A stretch of 64,000 bases of DNA from Sporosarcina globispora (lineage in GTDB: Bacteria; Bacillota; Bacilli; Bacillales; Cytobacillaceae): the NCBI RefSeq assembly GCF_001274725.1, contig NZ_LGUF01000007.1, forward strand, positions 1,034,561 to 1,098,560. Direction: 5' to 3'. Under the pieces are notes generated by a model that worked only from the letters and a program-made list of their open reading frames with translations, was not told where the DNA came from and ran no database searches. Shown here piece after piece: positions 25,591 to 34,351 of the stretch. A program made the translations under genes and the position numbers. Every line of letters begins with the position of its first letter. Within the stretch, counting starts at the first letter, position 1.

Positions 25591-26154
25591 ATGAATGTGC
25601 CGCAAATCAGGCTGGAATCCAACTTTATCAAGCTAGGATTAAAGATAGAAAAACCTGTGCAGGAAATCGAACAGCCTCCTGCCATTCAATCTATCCAGCA
25701 GCCAAAAGCCATTCTGGAAATCGAAACAATTCCTGGGAAGCTGACGATTGACCAGACAAAAGCACGGGAGGACGTCGACCTTAAAAGTGTTGGCAGAAGA
25801 ATAGAAGAGTTTTCCCAATACGGATACCAGGATTGGCTGAAAGGACTCGAAAGAAGGGCTGCACAGGGTACAGAGCTCATGAAAATTGAAAACGGAGGCA
25901 ACCCCATCGCCTATCAGGCCAAGGAAAACAGTGAAGGTCCACCCAAGCAGTTCAATATTGGCTGGGTGCCTTCCTACAATAGCGTAAAGATCCAATGCGA
26001 ACCAGCAAAAGTGAATATTGAGGTCCGGCCGCAAAAGCCGAAGATCGAGGTTGAAATCAGAAAGCCGGTTCACACCTATACACCTGGAAAAGTTAGCACA
26101 GAAATTCTTAAGAAAAATAGCCTAAATATTGATTTTATCAATCTAACAATATAG
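25591..26154 (+). CDS. yviE: YviE (DUF6470 family)
   Basis: Protein of 187 aa between flgL and fliW, as yviE in B. subtilis. It is rich in Ile, Glu, Gln and Pro with alternating beta-type patterns (IQSIQQPKAILEIE, FNIGWVPSYNSVKI, VNIEVRPQKPKIEVE). No enzymatic motif or signal peptide. Function unknown; conserved placement suggests a flagellar accessory role. ATG 25591 follows AAGAGGTG; an upstream GTG lies inside that site. Confidence 0.85.
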   Translation: MNVPQIRLESNFIKLGLKIEKPVQEIEQPPAIQSIQQPKAILEIETIPGKLTIDQTKAREDVDLKSVGRRIEEFSQYGYQDWLKGLERRAAQGTELMKIENGGNPIAYQAKENSEGPPKQFNIGWVPSYNSVKIQCEPAKVNIEVRPQKPKIEVEIRKPVHTYTPGKVSTEILKKNSLNIDFINLTI

Positions 26155-26169
26155 CAATGAGGTGAAAAA

Positions 26170-26610
26170 ATGATTATCCAAACAAAGTTTCATGGTGAGC
26201 AGGAAATAAATAGGAACGATATTATTTATTTTGCATCAGGGATACCAGGTTTTTTAGAGGAGAAGGAATTTTACCTTCTCCATCTTGAAGAGACAGACTT
26301 ATTTGTGCTGCAGTCAGTAAAAACGCCTGAAATAGCTTTTATAGTTACAGATCCGTTTGCTCTTTATCCGCAGTATGAGTTTGATTTGCCGGAAGAGACA
26401 ATAGAAAAGTTAGAGATTCAATTAGATAAAGATGTGGCAACCTTTGCGATCTTAACAGTAAGAGAGCCATTCCAGGAAACAACCGCAAACCTGCAGGCCC
26501 CATTAGTCATTAACCAAACAAAAAAGCTAGGCAAACAAGTCATACTTAATCACACACCTTACCAGACCAAGCATAAAATCATATCACTTCAGGAACAGGG
26601 GGAGAGATAA
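26170..26610 (+). CDS. fliW: Flagellar assembly factor FliW
   Basis: Protein of 146 aa with the FliW barrel: [14 protein letters not shown] near residue 20, [18 protein letters not shown] and [17 protein letters not shown]. FliW binds flagellin and CsrA in a partner switch: free flagellin releases FliW from CsrA blocking. The stop overlaps the csrA ATG (TAATG), which links their stoichiometry. AATGAGGTG precedes its ATG. Confidence 0.96.
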   Translation: MIIQTKFHGEQEINRNDIIYFASGIPGFLEEKEFYLLHLEETDLFVLQSVKTPEIAFIVTDPFALYPQYEFDLPEETIEKLEIQLDKDVATFAILTVREPFQETTANLQAPLVINQTKKLGKQVILNHTPYQTKHKIISLQEQGER

Positions 26611-26840
26611 TGCTTGTACTCACAAGAAGACTGAAAGAATCGATCATGATTGGTGACGATATTGAAATCTCTATCCTATCTATCGAAGGTGATCAGGTAA
26701 AGCTAGGCATCAGCGCGCCGAAAAATGTGGATATACATAGGAAAGAAATATATCTATCCATTCAGCAGGAAAACAGCAGTGCAACTCAAACAGAATCTAG
26801 TGCAATCGAAATTTTGAGCAACTTTTTTAAAAAGCAATAA
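26610..26840 (+). CDS. csrA: Carbon storage regulator / translational repressor CsrA
   Basis: RNA-binding protein of 76 aa with the diagnostic [16 protein letters not shown]-terminus and [22 protein letters not shown] core. Homodimer that binds GGA motifs and represses hag translation in Bacillus. It is directly upstream of hag, whose leader carries a consensus-like hairpin target. The C-terminal tail (about 58-76) is a little longer than in many homologues. Confidence 0.97.
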   Translation: MLVLTRRLKESIMIGDDIEISILSIEGDQVKLGISAPKNVDIHRKEIYLSIQQENSSATQTESSAIEILSNFFKKQ

Positions 26841-26858
26841 AAAATTTTTCCAAACTAT

Positions 26859-26885
26859 TAAACACCTGTCAAAATAAGTCGATAT
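26859..26885 (+). promoter_or_regulatory. Sigma-D promoter of hag
   Basis: TAAA (26859-26862), 15 bp, GTCGATAT (26878-26885): one mismatch to TAAA-N15-GCCGATAT. This gives a leader of about 95 nt with the CsrA sites before hag. Confidence 0.88.
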
Positions 26886-26945
26886 AACCATTGTAAAGCT
26901 GAACAGCAAAAAGGCGGCCGACTTTTATGCTGGCTGGTAAACAAA

Positions 26946-26978
26946 CCACATGGATGTGGGACATATAACTCAAGGAGG
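26946..26978 (+). promoter_or_regulatory. CsrA-binding region in the hag leader
   Basis: CCACA-TGGA-TGTGG (26946-26959) is a 5-bp hairpin that presents GGA in its loop; ACATGGATGT closely fits the known CsrA consensus RUACARGGAUGU. A second GGA-containing site is the Shine-Dalgarno itself, AAGGAGG (26972-26978). The two-site arrangement allows a CsrA dimer to bridge and cover the ribosome site, as in B. subtilis hag. Confidence 0.85.
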
Positions 26979-26987
26979 AAACAAACA

Positions 26988-27845
26988 ATGAGAATTAACC
27001 ATAATATTGCGGCGTTGAATACTTATCGTCAGTTGGGTAGTGCAAACAATGCACAATCAAGTTCAATGGAGAAACTATCTTCAGGTCTTCGTATTAACCG
27101 TGCAGGAGATGACGCAGCAGGTCTTTCAATTTCTGAAAAAATGCGTGGTCAAATTCGTGGTTTAGAACAATCATCAAAAAATGCTCAAGATGGTATTTCT
27201 TTAATTCAAACAGCTGAGGGTGCTTTAAATGAAACCCATGCAATGCTTCAGCGTATGCGTGAATTGGCAGTACAAGCATCAAATGATACAAACACTACCG
27301 AAGACCGTACAGCAATTCAAGCCGAAGCTGACCAGTTAGCAAAAGATATAAATCGTATTGCGAAAGATACACAATTTAACGGTCAAGATTTATTAACAGG
27401 AGCAGGTGGTCCAAATACTAATGGTACTTTTACTTTCCAAGTAGGTGCTAATGAGGGTCAACAAATAACTTTGACTATCGCTGATATGACTGGTGGAACA
27501 GGTTTATCAATTGCATCAGGAGACGATGAAACTGCAACTGCTATTGACATCTCTTCAGATGCTGCAGCAGCAACTGCTGCAATTACAACAATTAACGATG
27601 CAATTAAAACAGTCTCTGCTCAACGTTCTAATCTTGGTGCATATCAAAACAGATTAGATTATGCAATTAACAATATTGACACTTCTGCTGAGAACTTAAC
27701 TGCTGCTGAGTCTCGTATCCGTGACGTAGACATGGCAAAAGAAATGATGAACCAAACAAAAAATTCTATACTTGCTCAAGCATCACAAGCAATGTTGGCT
27801 CAAGCCAACCAACAACCACAAGGTGTTCTTCAACTTCTTCGTTAA
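26988..27845 (+). CDS. hag: Flagellin
   Basis: Filament subunit of 285 aa. N-terminal D0/D1 [16 protein letters not shown] and [20 protein letters not shown], a short central hypervariable segment (about 145-195, rich in Thr/Gly/Ala), and C-terminal D1/D0 [15 protein letters not shown] and [20 protein letters not shown]. No signal peptide; exported by the flagellar system. Codon use is A/T-rich and biased towards a few codons, as expected for a highly expressed gene. It has its own sigma-D promoter, CsrA site and terminator. Confidence 0.98.
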   Translation: MRINHNIAALNTYRQLGSANNAQSSSMEKLSSGLRINRAGDDAAGLSISEKMRGQIRGLEQSSKNAQDGISLIQTAEGALNETHAMLQRMRELAVQASNDTNTTEDRTAIQAEADQLAKDINRIAKDTQFNGQDLLTGAGGPNTNGTFTFQVGANEGQQITLTIADMTGGTGLSIASGDDETATAIDISSDAAAATAAITTINDAIKTVSAQRSNLGAYQNRLDYAINNIDTSAENLTAAESRIRDVDMAKEMMNQTKNSILAQASQAMLAQANQQPQGVLQLLR

Positions 27846-27860
27846 TTATAGAATAATAGG

Positions 27861-27896
27861 AAGAGACGCTAGTTATACTAGGGTCTCTTTTTTTAC
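27861..27896 (+). terminator. hag terminator
   Basis: AGAGAC-g-CTAG pairs with CTAG-g-GTCTCT around TTATA, followed by TTTTTTTA. Confidence 0.85.
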
Positions 27897-27930
27897 GTAA
27901 ATGAAGTTTTTTAATACTGAAACCATTTCC

Positions 27931-27957
27931 TCAACAATTCCTCGTGAAAGCCGATAT
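27931..27957 (+). promoter_or_regulatory. Sigma-D promoter of flaG-fliD-fliS-fliT
   Basis: TCAA (27931-27934), 15 bp, then a perfect GCCGATAT (27950-27957), about 45 bp upstream of flaG. Only one mismatch, in the -35. Confidence 0.87.
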
Positions 27958-28002
27958 TATAGCTATAAATGCATTTTACATAAAACAAGGTAGGGGATTG
28001 TT

Positions 28003-28362
28003 GTGATAGACAAATTACCATCTCAAAAAATTTCTCTTACAACTAGAACTGCGCAAACAAATGAGTCTACTAAAGTAATTCAAAGGAATGAGATTACCAG
28101 TAATGATGGGATCCCTCAGGAAAAGGGTGAACAGGTAAAAGAGAAACAAGTTATTGAAGTAATCGAAAGCATGAATAAATTTCTGCAGGCGTCACACACT
28201 TCTTTAAAATTCGAACTTCACGAAGAGTTAAATGAATATTATGTAACCCTTGTGGATGATGTAACCCAGGAAGTGGTAAAGGAGATCCCCTCTAAAAAGC
28301 TGCTGGATGTCTATGCAGCAATGACAGAGTTTCTTGGCCTCATGGTTGATAAAAAAATTTAA
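28003..28362 (+). CDS. flaG: Flagellar protein FlaG (YvyC)
   Basis: Protein of 119 aa with a polar N-terminal 45 residues and the FlaG domain after it: VIESMNKFLQASHTSLKFELHE in two parts and VTLVDDVTQEVVKEIPSKKLLDVYAAM. FlaG is reported to affect filament length; the mechanism is not clear. Start is GTG 28003 with AGGGGA close upstream. Only 14 bp from fliD. Confidence 0.92.
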   Translation: MIDKLPSQKISLTTRTAQTNESTKVIQRNEITSNDGIPQEKGEQVKEKQVIEVIESMNKFLQASHTSLKFELHEELNEYYVTLVDDVTQEVVKEIPSKKLLDVYAAMTEFLGLMVDKKI

Positions 28363-28376
28363 GCGAGTTGATATAA

Positions 28377-30425
28377 ATGGTAAGAATCGGTGGTCTGGCA
28401 AGCGGCATGGACATTGACTCACTAGTAAAAGACTTAATGAAAGCTGAGCGTTTACCGCTGGATAAATTAAAGCAAAAGAAACAGGTATTGGAGTGGCAGC
28501 GTGATGACTACAGGGCAATGAATACTCTTCTCTTGGATTTTCGCACCCAATTAACACAAATGAAGCTGACTACCCAATACAGAGCAAGGACGGTCAACTC
28601 CTCTGATGAATCGAGAATAACTGCTACGGCTACAAGTGCTGCTTCTCAAGCATCGTATACCATCTCGAAAGTAACAAAATTGGCAAGTGCTGAAAACTGG
28701 GTTACCGGAGGTATTGGGTCTGTAGATTCATCTAAATCTTTAGCTTCCCAATCCAGTAATTTCACCGCAGGCTTAACATGGCAAAAAGGTGCAGTAGGAA
28801 GCAGCAGTTTAGTAGGCAATGGAGCAGCTACTGGCTTGAAGCTGGACCTCGCAGCATCAGATGGAGAAACCATCAAAACCGACGAACTAGCCAAGATGTC
28901 TGTTAAAGTGAATGGGGTGGCATATGAGGTCGTATCCAGCACCTCCTTTACAGCAGGCAAAAACCAAGTTCATATTGATGCAAATGGCAGCCTCACCTTC
29001 AGTAATACGGTGGCAGCTGGAGCAACAGTGAAGGTTAATTATATAACAGAAAATAAAGTTCAAACAGGTTCTTTGGCAGAGGGTGCTATATCATTTCAGC
29101 TTAATAAAAAGAACATTGTAGCTGATAATTTTAAATTAACAGTTGGAGGCACTGCTTATTCAATAACTTCGGTCGATCCTGAGACAAATGTTGGACAGCT
29201 AAGTGATGGTCTTGGAAGCATTAATTTAACAACAGGCGAAATAACCTTTAGTGCTGCACAAGCTGCTGATACTGAGATAAAAGCTGTCTATCAGCAGGAA
29301 TACGCTGATTTTTCAATTTCTACTTATACATCTGGATCAGGAAATAAACCTGTAAAAGAAAACTTTCTGATTGAGTCATCTGAATCTCTAAATTCCGTTA
29401 TGAATAAAGTTAATACCTCTAAAGCGGGGGTATCCATGTTCTTTGACTCTGCAACTGGAAAAATATCGATGATGAGAACGGAAACAGGGGATTTTCATGA
29501 TGATCCAAACACCCCTGATAGAGATTATGATATTTCCGTTACGGGTGACTTTGCTTCTGTAACACTAGGTTTTTCCGGAGCAGCTAAGACGCACGGAGAA
29601 AATGCCGCTTTTGTTATCAATGGACTCTCTACTACACGCCCTTCAAATACGTTTGATTTAAATGGTGTAAATATAACGCTTAAGAAAGAATTTGATGATG
29701 GCACGTCAGCATTATTATCCATCAATAACGATGGAAACAAGGTATTTGAAAATATTAAATCATTTGTTGAAAAATACAATGAATTAATCGGAAAAATAAA
29801 TGGCAAGGTTTCTGAAGAAAAATATCGAAGCTATACACCATTGACGGATGAACAGCGTGAGCAGCTTAGCGATAAACAGCAGGAACTTTGGGAAGAGAAG
29901 GCCAAAAGTGGATTGTTGCGCCGAGATTCCATTTTGACAGGTGTCCTTTCTTCCATGCGGATGAAAATGTATCAGCCTGTCGCAAACAATGATGTTAATC
30001 CAATATTTAATCAGCTTGCCTCAATAGGGATCACAACCACTTCGAATTATTTGGAAGGCGGCAAGCTTGAAATTAATGAAGCTAAATTGAAAGAAGCTAT
30101 TAATAATAATCCAGACGCAGTTGAGGCTTTATTCAGAGGGGGCAGTGAATCTGCCGCTGAAAGCGAAAAAGGGATTATCCATCGCTTATTTGATTCTGTA
30201 AATGAGACAATGGACAAGCTCAAAGAAAAAGCCGGGAACTCTTTTTCTACTAACCAGCAATTTGCACTAGGACGGACACTATCTGATTTAGACAGCAGAA
30301 TTGATCGGTTTGAAGAGAGGATGAACCAGGTAGAAGACCGTTACTGGCGCCAATTCAGTGCCATGGAAAAAGCGATTCAGCGTTCCAATGAGCAGTCTAA
30401 GTTCCTCATGAACCAATTTGGATAA
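28377..30425 (+). CDS. fliD: Flagellar cap protein FliD (HAP2), enlarged
   Basis: Filament cap of 682 aa, clearly longer than the roughly 500 aa of B. subtilis FliD. N-terminal FliD_N: MVRIGGLASGMDIDSLVKDL and EWQRDDYRAMN; C-terminal FliD_C: KSFVEKYNELIGKINGKVSE, GLLRRDSIL, NQLASIGITT and EERMNQVEDRYWRQFSAMEKA in segments. The extra length is a Thr/Ser/Gly-rich beta region of about residues 95-330 with NGVAYEVVSSTSF and GGTAYSITSVD-type repeats, probably surface-exposed D2/D3-like insertions. Site before ATG 28377 is weak (GAGTTG). Confidence 0.95.
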   Translation: MVRIGGLASGMDIDSLVKDLMKAERLPLDKLKQKKQVLEWQRDDYRAMNTLLLDFRTQLTQMKLTTQYRARTVNSSDESRITATATSAASQASYTISKVTKLASAENWVTGGIGSVDSSKSLASQSSNFTAGLTWQKGAVGSSSLVGNGAATGLKLDLAASDGETIKTDELAKMSVKVNGVAYEVVSSTSFTAGKNQVHIDANGSLTFSNTVAAGATVKVNYITENKVQTGSLAEGAISFQLNKKNIVADNFKLTVGGTAYSITSVDPETNVGQLSDGLGSINLTTGEITFSAAQAADTEIKAVYQQEYADFSISTYTSGSGNKPVKENFLIESSESLNSVMNKVNTSKAGVSMFFDSATGKISMMRTETGDFHDDPNTPDRDYDISVTGDFASVTLGFSGAAKTHGENAAFVINGLSTTRPSNTFDLNGVNITLKKEFDDGTSALLSINNDGNKVFENIKSFVEKYNELIGKINGKVSEEKYRSYTPLTDEQREQLSDKQQELWEEKAKSGLLRRDSILTGVLSSMRMKMYQPVANNDVNPIFNQLASIGITTTSNYLEGGKLEINEAKLKEAINNNPDAVEALFRGGSESAAESEKGIIHRLFDSVNETMDKLKEKAGNSFSTNQQFALGRTLSDLDSRIDRFEERMNQVEDRYWRQFSAMEKAIQRSNEQSKFLMNQFG

Positions 30426-30440
30426 AAAGGAGTGTTACAA

Positions 30441-30842
30441 ATGGCAATAAGCAATCCATACCAATCCTATCAGCAGAATTCCGTAAATACAGCATCTCCG
30501 GGAGAGCTTACATTAATGCTATATAACGGGTGCCTTAAGTTTATTCATCAGGCTAAAAAAGCCATAGTGGATCATAACATTGAGGCCAAAAATACAAATA
30601 TCCAGAAGGCACAAAATATTATTCAAGAGCTGATGGTTACGTTGAATATGGATGTAGAGGTATCTAAAAACATGATGTCTTTGTATGATTATATGAACCG
30701 GAGACTAATGGAGGCGAATATCAGGAATGAGACAGCGATTCTTGATGAAGTCGAGGGCCTTGTAACCGAATTCCGCGATACATGGAAGGAAGTCATCCAA
30801 GTCAACCGACAGAAGAAATTCTCCCAAGGCGGCGCTGTATAG
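30441..30842 (+). CDS. fliS: Flagellar export chaperone FliS
   Basis: Four-helix chaperone of 133 aa for flagellin: MAISNPYQSYQQNSVNTASPGE in parts, ELTLMLYNGCLKFI, and MYDYMNRRL-like LYDYMNRRLMEAN. In Bacillus it also binds FliW/CsrA-free flagellin for secretion. ATG 30441 is 9 bp after AAGGAG; the GTG 9 bp upstream overlaps that site. Its stop TAG overlaps the fliT GTG. Confidence 0.95.
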   Translation: MAISNPYQSYQQNSVNTASPGELTLMLYNGCLKFIHQAKKAIVDHNIEAKNTNIQKAQNIIQELMVTLNMDVEVSKNMMSLYDYMNRRLMEANIRNETAILDEVEGLVTEFRDTWKEVIQVNRQKKFSQGGAV

Positions 30843-31186
30843 TGAGTTCGGTTCAAAGGTTTTATGATTTAACACTCGAGCTAATCAGCATTCTGGAAAA
30901 TACAAAGCTTGACCGTGATGCGAAAATTAATGATGTCGATATCCTGCTTGAAAAACGCCAGCAGGAAATGGCTGCTATGGCACCTCCATATTCAGATGCC
31001 GAAAAGGGTCTGGGAGGAAGGCTGATCGGCCTCAATGCAAAAGTCACTCAGCTGATGACAAGGGAAAAGCTGTTTATTCAAAAAGACATCAAAGATTTAA
31101 GCGTTAAAAAGGAATCAGCCGGCAAATACATTAATCCCTATCAATCCATGGCGACAGACGGTATGTTTTATGATAAAAGAAAATAG
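30842..31186 (+). CDS. fliT: Flagellar chaperone FliT
   Basis: All-helical protein of 114 aa, chaperone of FliD in Bacillus and enterics. Start at GTG 30842 (MSSVQRFYDLTLELISILE), overlapping the fliS stop by 1 nt, with AAGGCGG upstream. Helices continue with LLEKRQQEMAAMAPPYSDAE and a tail KESAGKYINPYQSMATDG, the usual Bacillus FliT C-terminus. An ATG-based longer frame starts inside fliS and is rejected. Confidence 0.88.
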   Translation: MSSVQRFYDLTLELISILENTKLDRDAKINDVDILLEKRQQEMAAMAPPYSDAEKGLGGRLIGLNAKVTQLMTREKLFIQKDIKDLSVKKESAGKYINPYQSMATDGMFYDKRK

Positions 31187-31199
31187 GTGACTACCTTTG

Positions 31200-31582
31200 T
31201 TGACTCTGACCGAAGGGCAGTACCTTTTTATGAAGGAATACAGTGATCTTTTATATACCATTGATGAAGCGTTTGATTATATCGTAAAGAGCTTTGCGAT
31301 TTAAGTAAAACAGAGGGAGAGTGGCTTCTAAGTGATATTTTTCAGGCATTCCCTCAAGTTGCTTCAGCTAATGAACAGCTTAGCCAGCTAGCTCAGGACA
31401 ATCAGCCCATGCTTAAAGCTATCGCTGATATCAGTACAGTAGCAGATCAGGCTGAACTGTTTATTCAGAACTTTGACGATCTTCCTATTAGGCAGGAGTT
31501 CATTTCAAACAAACTCTATCCTGCATTTGTGCAGTGGCATCAAACCATTCAGCAGGAGTTAAATCCATATATTCAATCCTAA
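31200..31582 (+). pseudogene. Frameshifted small helical protein after fliT
   Basis: A TTG start (31200; TTG 31197 also possible) after AGGTGA opens MTLTEGQYLFMKEYSDLLYT and stops at TAA 31302-31304. From GAT 31298 the reading continues in another frame: DLSKTEGEWLLSDIFQAF to QQELNPYIQS with stop 31580-31582. Joined, the product is about 127 aa, helical and acidic, and looks like one protein broken by a single missing base near 31298. There is no slippery heptamer or prfB-like site, so programmed shifting is unlikely. I do not recognise the family. Its place in the fliD operon suggests a motility accessory role. Confidence 0.7.
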
Positions 31583-31617
31583 ATATGATAAGGCTTAAAT
31601 AGCCAGGAGGTGTTCAC

Positions 31618-31818
31618 TTGGATATTCCCTTAATGTCTATGGTCTTATCTCAAGGCCAAGTCCAGCAGCAGGCATCCATCTCAGTTATGAAAAAAGCCAT
31701 GGATCAAGCGCAGGGAAATGCAGAATTCATTAATAAAATGATGAGCGGGACTCAGATACATGCCCTTCAGCATGCTGCCCAGCCACATTTGGGCGGCAAT
31801 ATTGATATGAAAGGATGA
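31618..31818 (+). CDS. YjfB family putative motility protein
   Basis: Small protein of 66 aa beginning MDIPLMSMVLSQGQVQQQAS with ISVMKKAMDQAQGNAEFINK, the pattern of the YjfB family (PF14070), a group often in sigma-D regulons but without known function. Start is TTG 31618 with AGGAGGT at 7-bp spacing. The last gene before the terminator of the fliD cluster. Confidence 0.8.
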   Translation: MDIPLMSMVLSQGQVQQQASISVMKKAMDQAQGNAEFINKMMSGTQIHALQHAAQPHLGGNIDMKG

Positions 31819-31847
31819 GCAGTGAAATGAGCTGCTCGTTTTTTTAT
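31817..31847 (+). terminator. Terminator of the fliD cluster
   Basis: GAGCAG pairs with CTGCTC around TGAAATGAG, followed by GTTTTTTTA, straight after the yjfB-like gene. Confidence 0.82.
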
Positions 31848-31933
31848 ATACGTCACCAATTCGACAAAATTTCTCAATCTTTTTACCAGTTTCAGCAGGA
31901 GTTTTTAGGGGTAAAATAGAAATATAAATACAT

Positions 31934-31957
31934 AGTCTTAATATACTTTTAAGACTA
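31934..31957. other. Inverted repeat upstream of hpf
   Basis: AGTCTTAA and TTAAGACT form a perfect 8-bp inverted repeat separated by a short AT-rich loop (TATACTT). It may be an operator or a weak terminator; no T tract follows. Confidence 0.4.
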
Positions 31958-31975
31958 GGCATTTCCTTTTCAAAC

Positions 31976-32000
31976 GTTTAGGCATTTGTCTTCTGGGTTC
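31976..32000 (+). promoter_or_regulatory. Possible sigma-B promoter of hpf
   Basis: GTTTAG (31976-31981), 13-bp spacer, GGGTTC (31995-32000), compared with GTTTAA-N12-14-GGGTAT. The B. subtilis homologue yvyD is under sigma-B and sigma-H, which supports the reading. Start would be about 50 nt upstream of the hpf ATG. Confidence 0.5.
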
Positions 32001-32057
32001 AAGAGCGGGCGTTCTTGAAAAGGATGTCATTGTATAATGAGAAGGAGGAGTTCACAT

Positions 32058-32615
32058 ATGAATTACAACATTCGTGGTGAAAACATTGAGGTAACTCCAG
32101 CAATTAGAGACTACGTCGAGAAGAAAATTGCTAAGTTAGAAAGGTATTTTACTGAAACTCCTGATGCAAATGTACATGTAAATTTAAAAACGTATAACAA
32201 TAACCGTTCTAAAGTGGAAGTAACGATTCCTATGCCGAACCTGGTTCTCCGTGCAGAGGAAGATCATGATGATATGTATGCAGCGATTGATCTGATTACA
32301 GATAAATTGGAGCGTCAAATCCGCAAGCATAAAACAAAAGTAAATCGCAAATTCCGCGAAAAAGGCAATTTGACTGCTGTGTTTGCAGCATTGGAAAATG
32401 AGACAGATGCGCCTGAGGTGGAAGAAGAGGATAACGAGCTAGAAGTTGTCCGCCAGAAGAGCTTCGATTTGAAGCCGATGGACAGCGAAGAGGCAATCCT
32501 GCAGATGAACATGCTGGGCCACAGCTTCTACGTGTTCACCAATGCAGAGTCTAACTTAACAAATGTAGTGTACAAGCGTAAAGACGGCCGCTATGGCTTG
32601 ATTGAAGCGCAATAA
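32058..32615 (+). CDS. hpf: Ribosome hibernation promoting factor, long form
   Basis: Long-type HPF of 185 aa that dimerises 70S ribosomes into 100S in stationary phase. N-terminal S30AE domain: MNYNIRGENIEVTPAIRDYV, KKIAKLERYF and RAEEDHDDMYAAIDLITDKL; acidic linker (about 115-132); C-terminal dimerisation domain: KPMDSEEAILQMNMLGHSFY and YKRKDGRYGLIE. ATG 32058 follows GAAGGAGGAG; an in-frame ATG 21 bp upstream lacks a site. Same order hpf-secA-prfB as B. subtilis, but here about 13 kb of other genes lies between hpf and secA. Confidence 0.97.
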   Translation: MNYNIRGENIEVTPAIRDYVEKKIAKLERYFTETPDANVHVNLKTYNNNRSKVEVTIPMPNLVLRAEEDHDDMYAAIDLITDKLERQIRKHKTKVNRKFREKGNLTAVFAALENETDAPEVEEEDNELEVVRQKSFDLKPMDSEEAILQMNMLGHSFYVFTNAESNLTNVVYKRKDGRYGLIEAQ

Positions 32616-32621
32616 TAAAAC

Positions 32622-32660
32622 ACGAAACCCCCGCAGTCATAAGCGGGGGTTTCGTTTGTT
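32622..32660. terminator. Strong bidirectional terminator, hpf / chemoreceptor
   Basis: ACGAAACCCCCGC (32622-32634) pairs perfectly over 13 bp with GCGGGGGTTTCGT (32643-32655), with T-rich 3' flank on the plus strand and a TTTTATT flank on the minus strand. Shared by convergent hpf and mcp. Confidence 0.95.
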
Positions 32661-32676
32661 CGGACAAGTCATCCAT

Positions 32677-34338
32677 CTAAACCGTAAACTTCTCCAACTC
32701 CCTCTCCATTACCCCAGTCATTTTCTTCAACTGCTCCACCTTCACCATAACCTGCTCAAACGCACGCAGCTGCTCTTCCGTGGAAGCGGAGATTTCCTCA
32801 GTCCCGGCAGCTGTTTCTTCGGTTACAGCCGAAATGTTTTCCACTGCGCTAATGACCCGCTGGCTCATATCACTGGAGGTTTTCATATCTTCCACCAATT
32901 TTTCCAGATGGCTGTGAATGCCGGATACATGCTCGGAAATGGTTTCAAAGACTTGTTCCGTCTCACTCATCGATTGGGATTGCTCTTTTGAAAGGGCATG
33001 TCCCTGTTCGGTTGCATTGTAAATATTGCTGATGCCATTGTGGATATTGCTGACCATTGACGCAATTAATTCTGTTGCTTTGGATGAGGAATCGGCGAGC
33101 TTCCGAACTTCTTCCGCCACAACGGCAAATCCTTTCCCGGCCTCACCGGCACGGGCTGCTTCAATAGCAGCATTTAATGCCAGCAGGTTTGTCTGATCGG
33201 CGATATCTTTAACCGTATTGGCCGCTCCTTCAATTTCCTTTGTAAATTGTGCGAATTTGCTGACTGAACTTTTAATATGGTTGGACGAGCTGGAGATTTC
33301 TTCGGCAAGTCTCATTTGACTTCCGAGGGACGCTCTTCCCTGGATAACAGATTCCAATGCCTGTGTGCTTTGTGTAGCGCTTTGAGCGCTTGACTGATGG
33401 ACAGCTGAAAACTGTTCGCCCATTACACTCATTAATTCAGCGGTAGCCTGAACGTCTTCGGAGATAGCCTGGCTTCCTCTTGCCAGTTCGTCCGTTGAAA
33501 CAGCCACCTGGCTGCTGCTTTCATTTAAGCTGGTCATATAGGAAGCAACATCCTCCGCAAATCCTTTTACATTCTGGCTGACCTCTTCAATGGATTGAAC
33601 AGTTCCTTTTAGATTCACAACCATTTTTGAAAAAGCTTCCGATAATTTATCCACTTCATAGCGGCTGTTTTCTTTGAACGAAAGCTGTGATAAGTCTGCT
33701 GTTAAATCGCCCTCTGATATTTTCTCAGCTTTTTCCACAATCGCATTGATTGGTTTTGTAATCTTTCTGGCAGCCATCCATGAGAAAACAGTCGACAACA
33801 GAATTAGCAGCACGCTTCCTATGAGGGAGGAATTCGTGATAAAGGCGATTTTCTGGCTGGTCTCCTGAAGAATGCCTTCATACCATTCATTTGTGCGCTT
33901 TTTCAACAGATGCATATCGTTTAAAATGCCGGAGATTCTTATGCTCTGGCGTTTGATTTCTGCTTTGTTTCCCTTGTTGAAAGCGCCGGTTGATGTTTTC
34001 GATAGCTCTGTATATTTTCCTTCAATGCTGCCGATGATTTTGTTATGCTCGGGCACTGAGGAAATTGAAGAGAGGGAAGTCAGATTTTCCTGAACTTCTG
34101 TCATCATGGTAAGTGCCTGGTCTTTGTTGGCGTCACTTGAATTATAGGTATAATTGGCAAGCGACTGGCTTGTCACCACCAGGCTTTGCTCCAGGTCCTT
34201 CACTTTAAGGAGCAATTCCACATCATGTTTAGCGGAGCTTTGAATATTTAAAGTCTGCAGTATGATAAAGCCAATCATGCTGACCGACAGTACGAGCGGG
34301 ATCAGCATGACAATAATGAGGCGGTTTCGTAATGTCAT
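32677..34338 (-). CDS. Methyl-accepting chemotaxis protein
   Basis: Transmembrane chemoreceptor of 553 aa. TM1 about 9-30, a helical extracellular sensor of about 135 residues (four-helix type), TM2 about 165-187, HAMP about 188-245 ([20 protein letters not shown]), and the cytoplasmic hairpin with its tip at about 380-420 ([16 protein letters not shown], then [14 protein letters not shown]). It has no C-terminal pentapeptide. It lies 13 bp downstream of a BMP-family binding lipoprotein and is read from the same sigma-D-like promoter, so the lipoprotein may deliver its ligand (inference). Confidence 0.95.
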   Translation of the reverse strand: MTLRNRLIIVMLIPLVLSVSMIGFIILQTLNIQSSAKHDVELLLKVKDLEQSLVVTSQSLANYTYNSSDANKDQALTMMTEVQENLTSLSSISSVPEHNKIIGSIEGKYTELSKTSTGAFNKGNKAEIKRQSIRISGILNDMHLLKKRTNEWYEGILQETSQKIAFITNSSLIGSVLLILLSTVFSWMAARKITKPINAIVEKAEKISEGDLTADLSQLSFKENSRYEVDKLSEAFSKMVVNLKGTVQSIEEVSQNVKGFAEDVASYMTSLNESSSQVAVSTDELARGSQAISEDVQATAELMSVMGEQFSAVHQSSAQSATQSTQALESVIQGRASLGSQMRLAEEISSSSNHIKSSVSKFAQFTKEIEGAANTVKDIADQTNLLALNAAIEAARAGEAGKGFAVVAEEVRKLADSSSKATELIASMVSNIHNGISNIYNATEQGHALSKEQSQSMSETEQVFETISEHVSGIHSHLEKLVEDMKTSSDMSQRVISAVENISAVTEETAAGTEEISASTEEQLRAFEQVMVKVEQLKKMTGVMERELEKFTV

Positions 34339-34351
34339 CTTGTGAGCTCCT

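Noticed and set aside
31290..31310. Programmed frameshift in the gene after fliT
   Set aside because: No slippery heptamer, internal Shine-Dalgarno or downstream stem like that of prfB was found.
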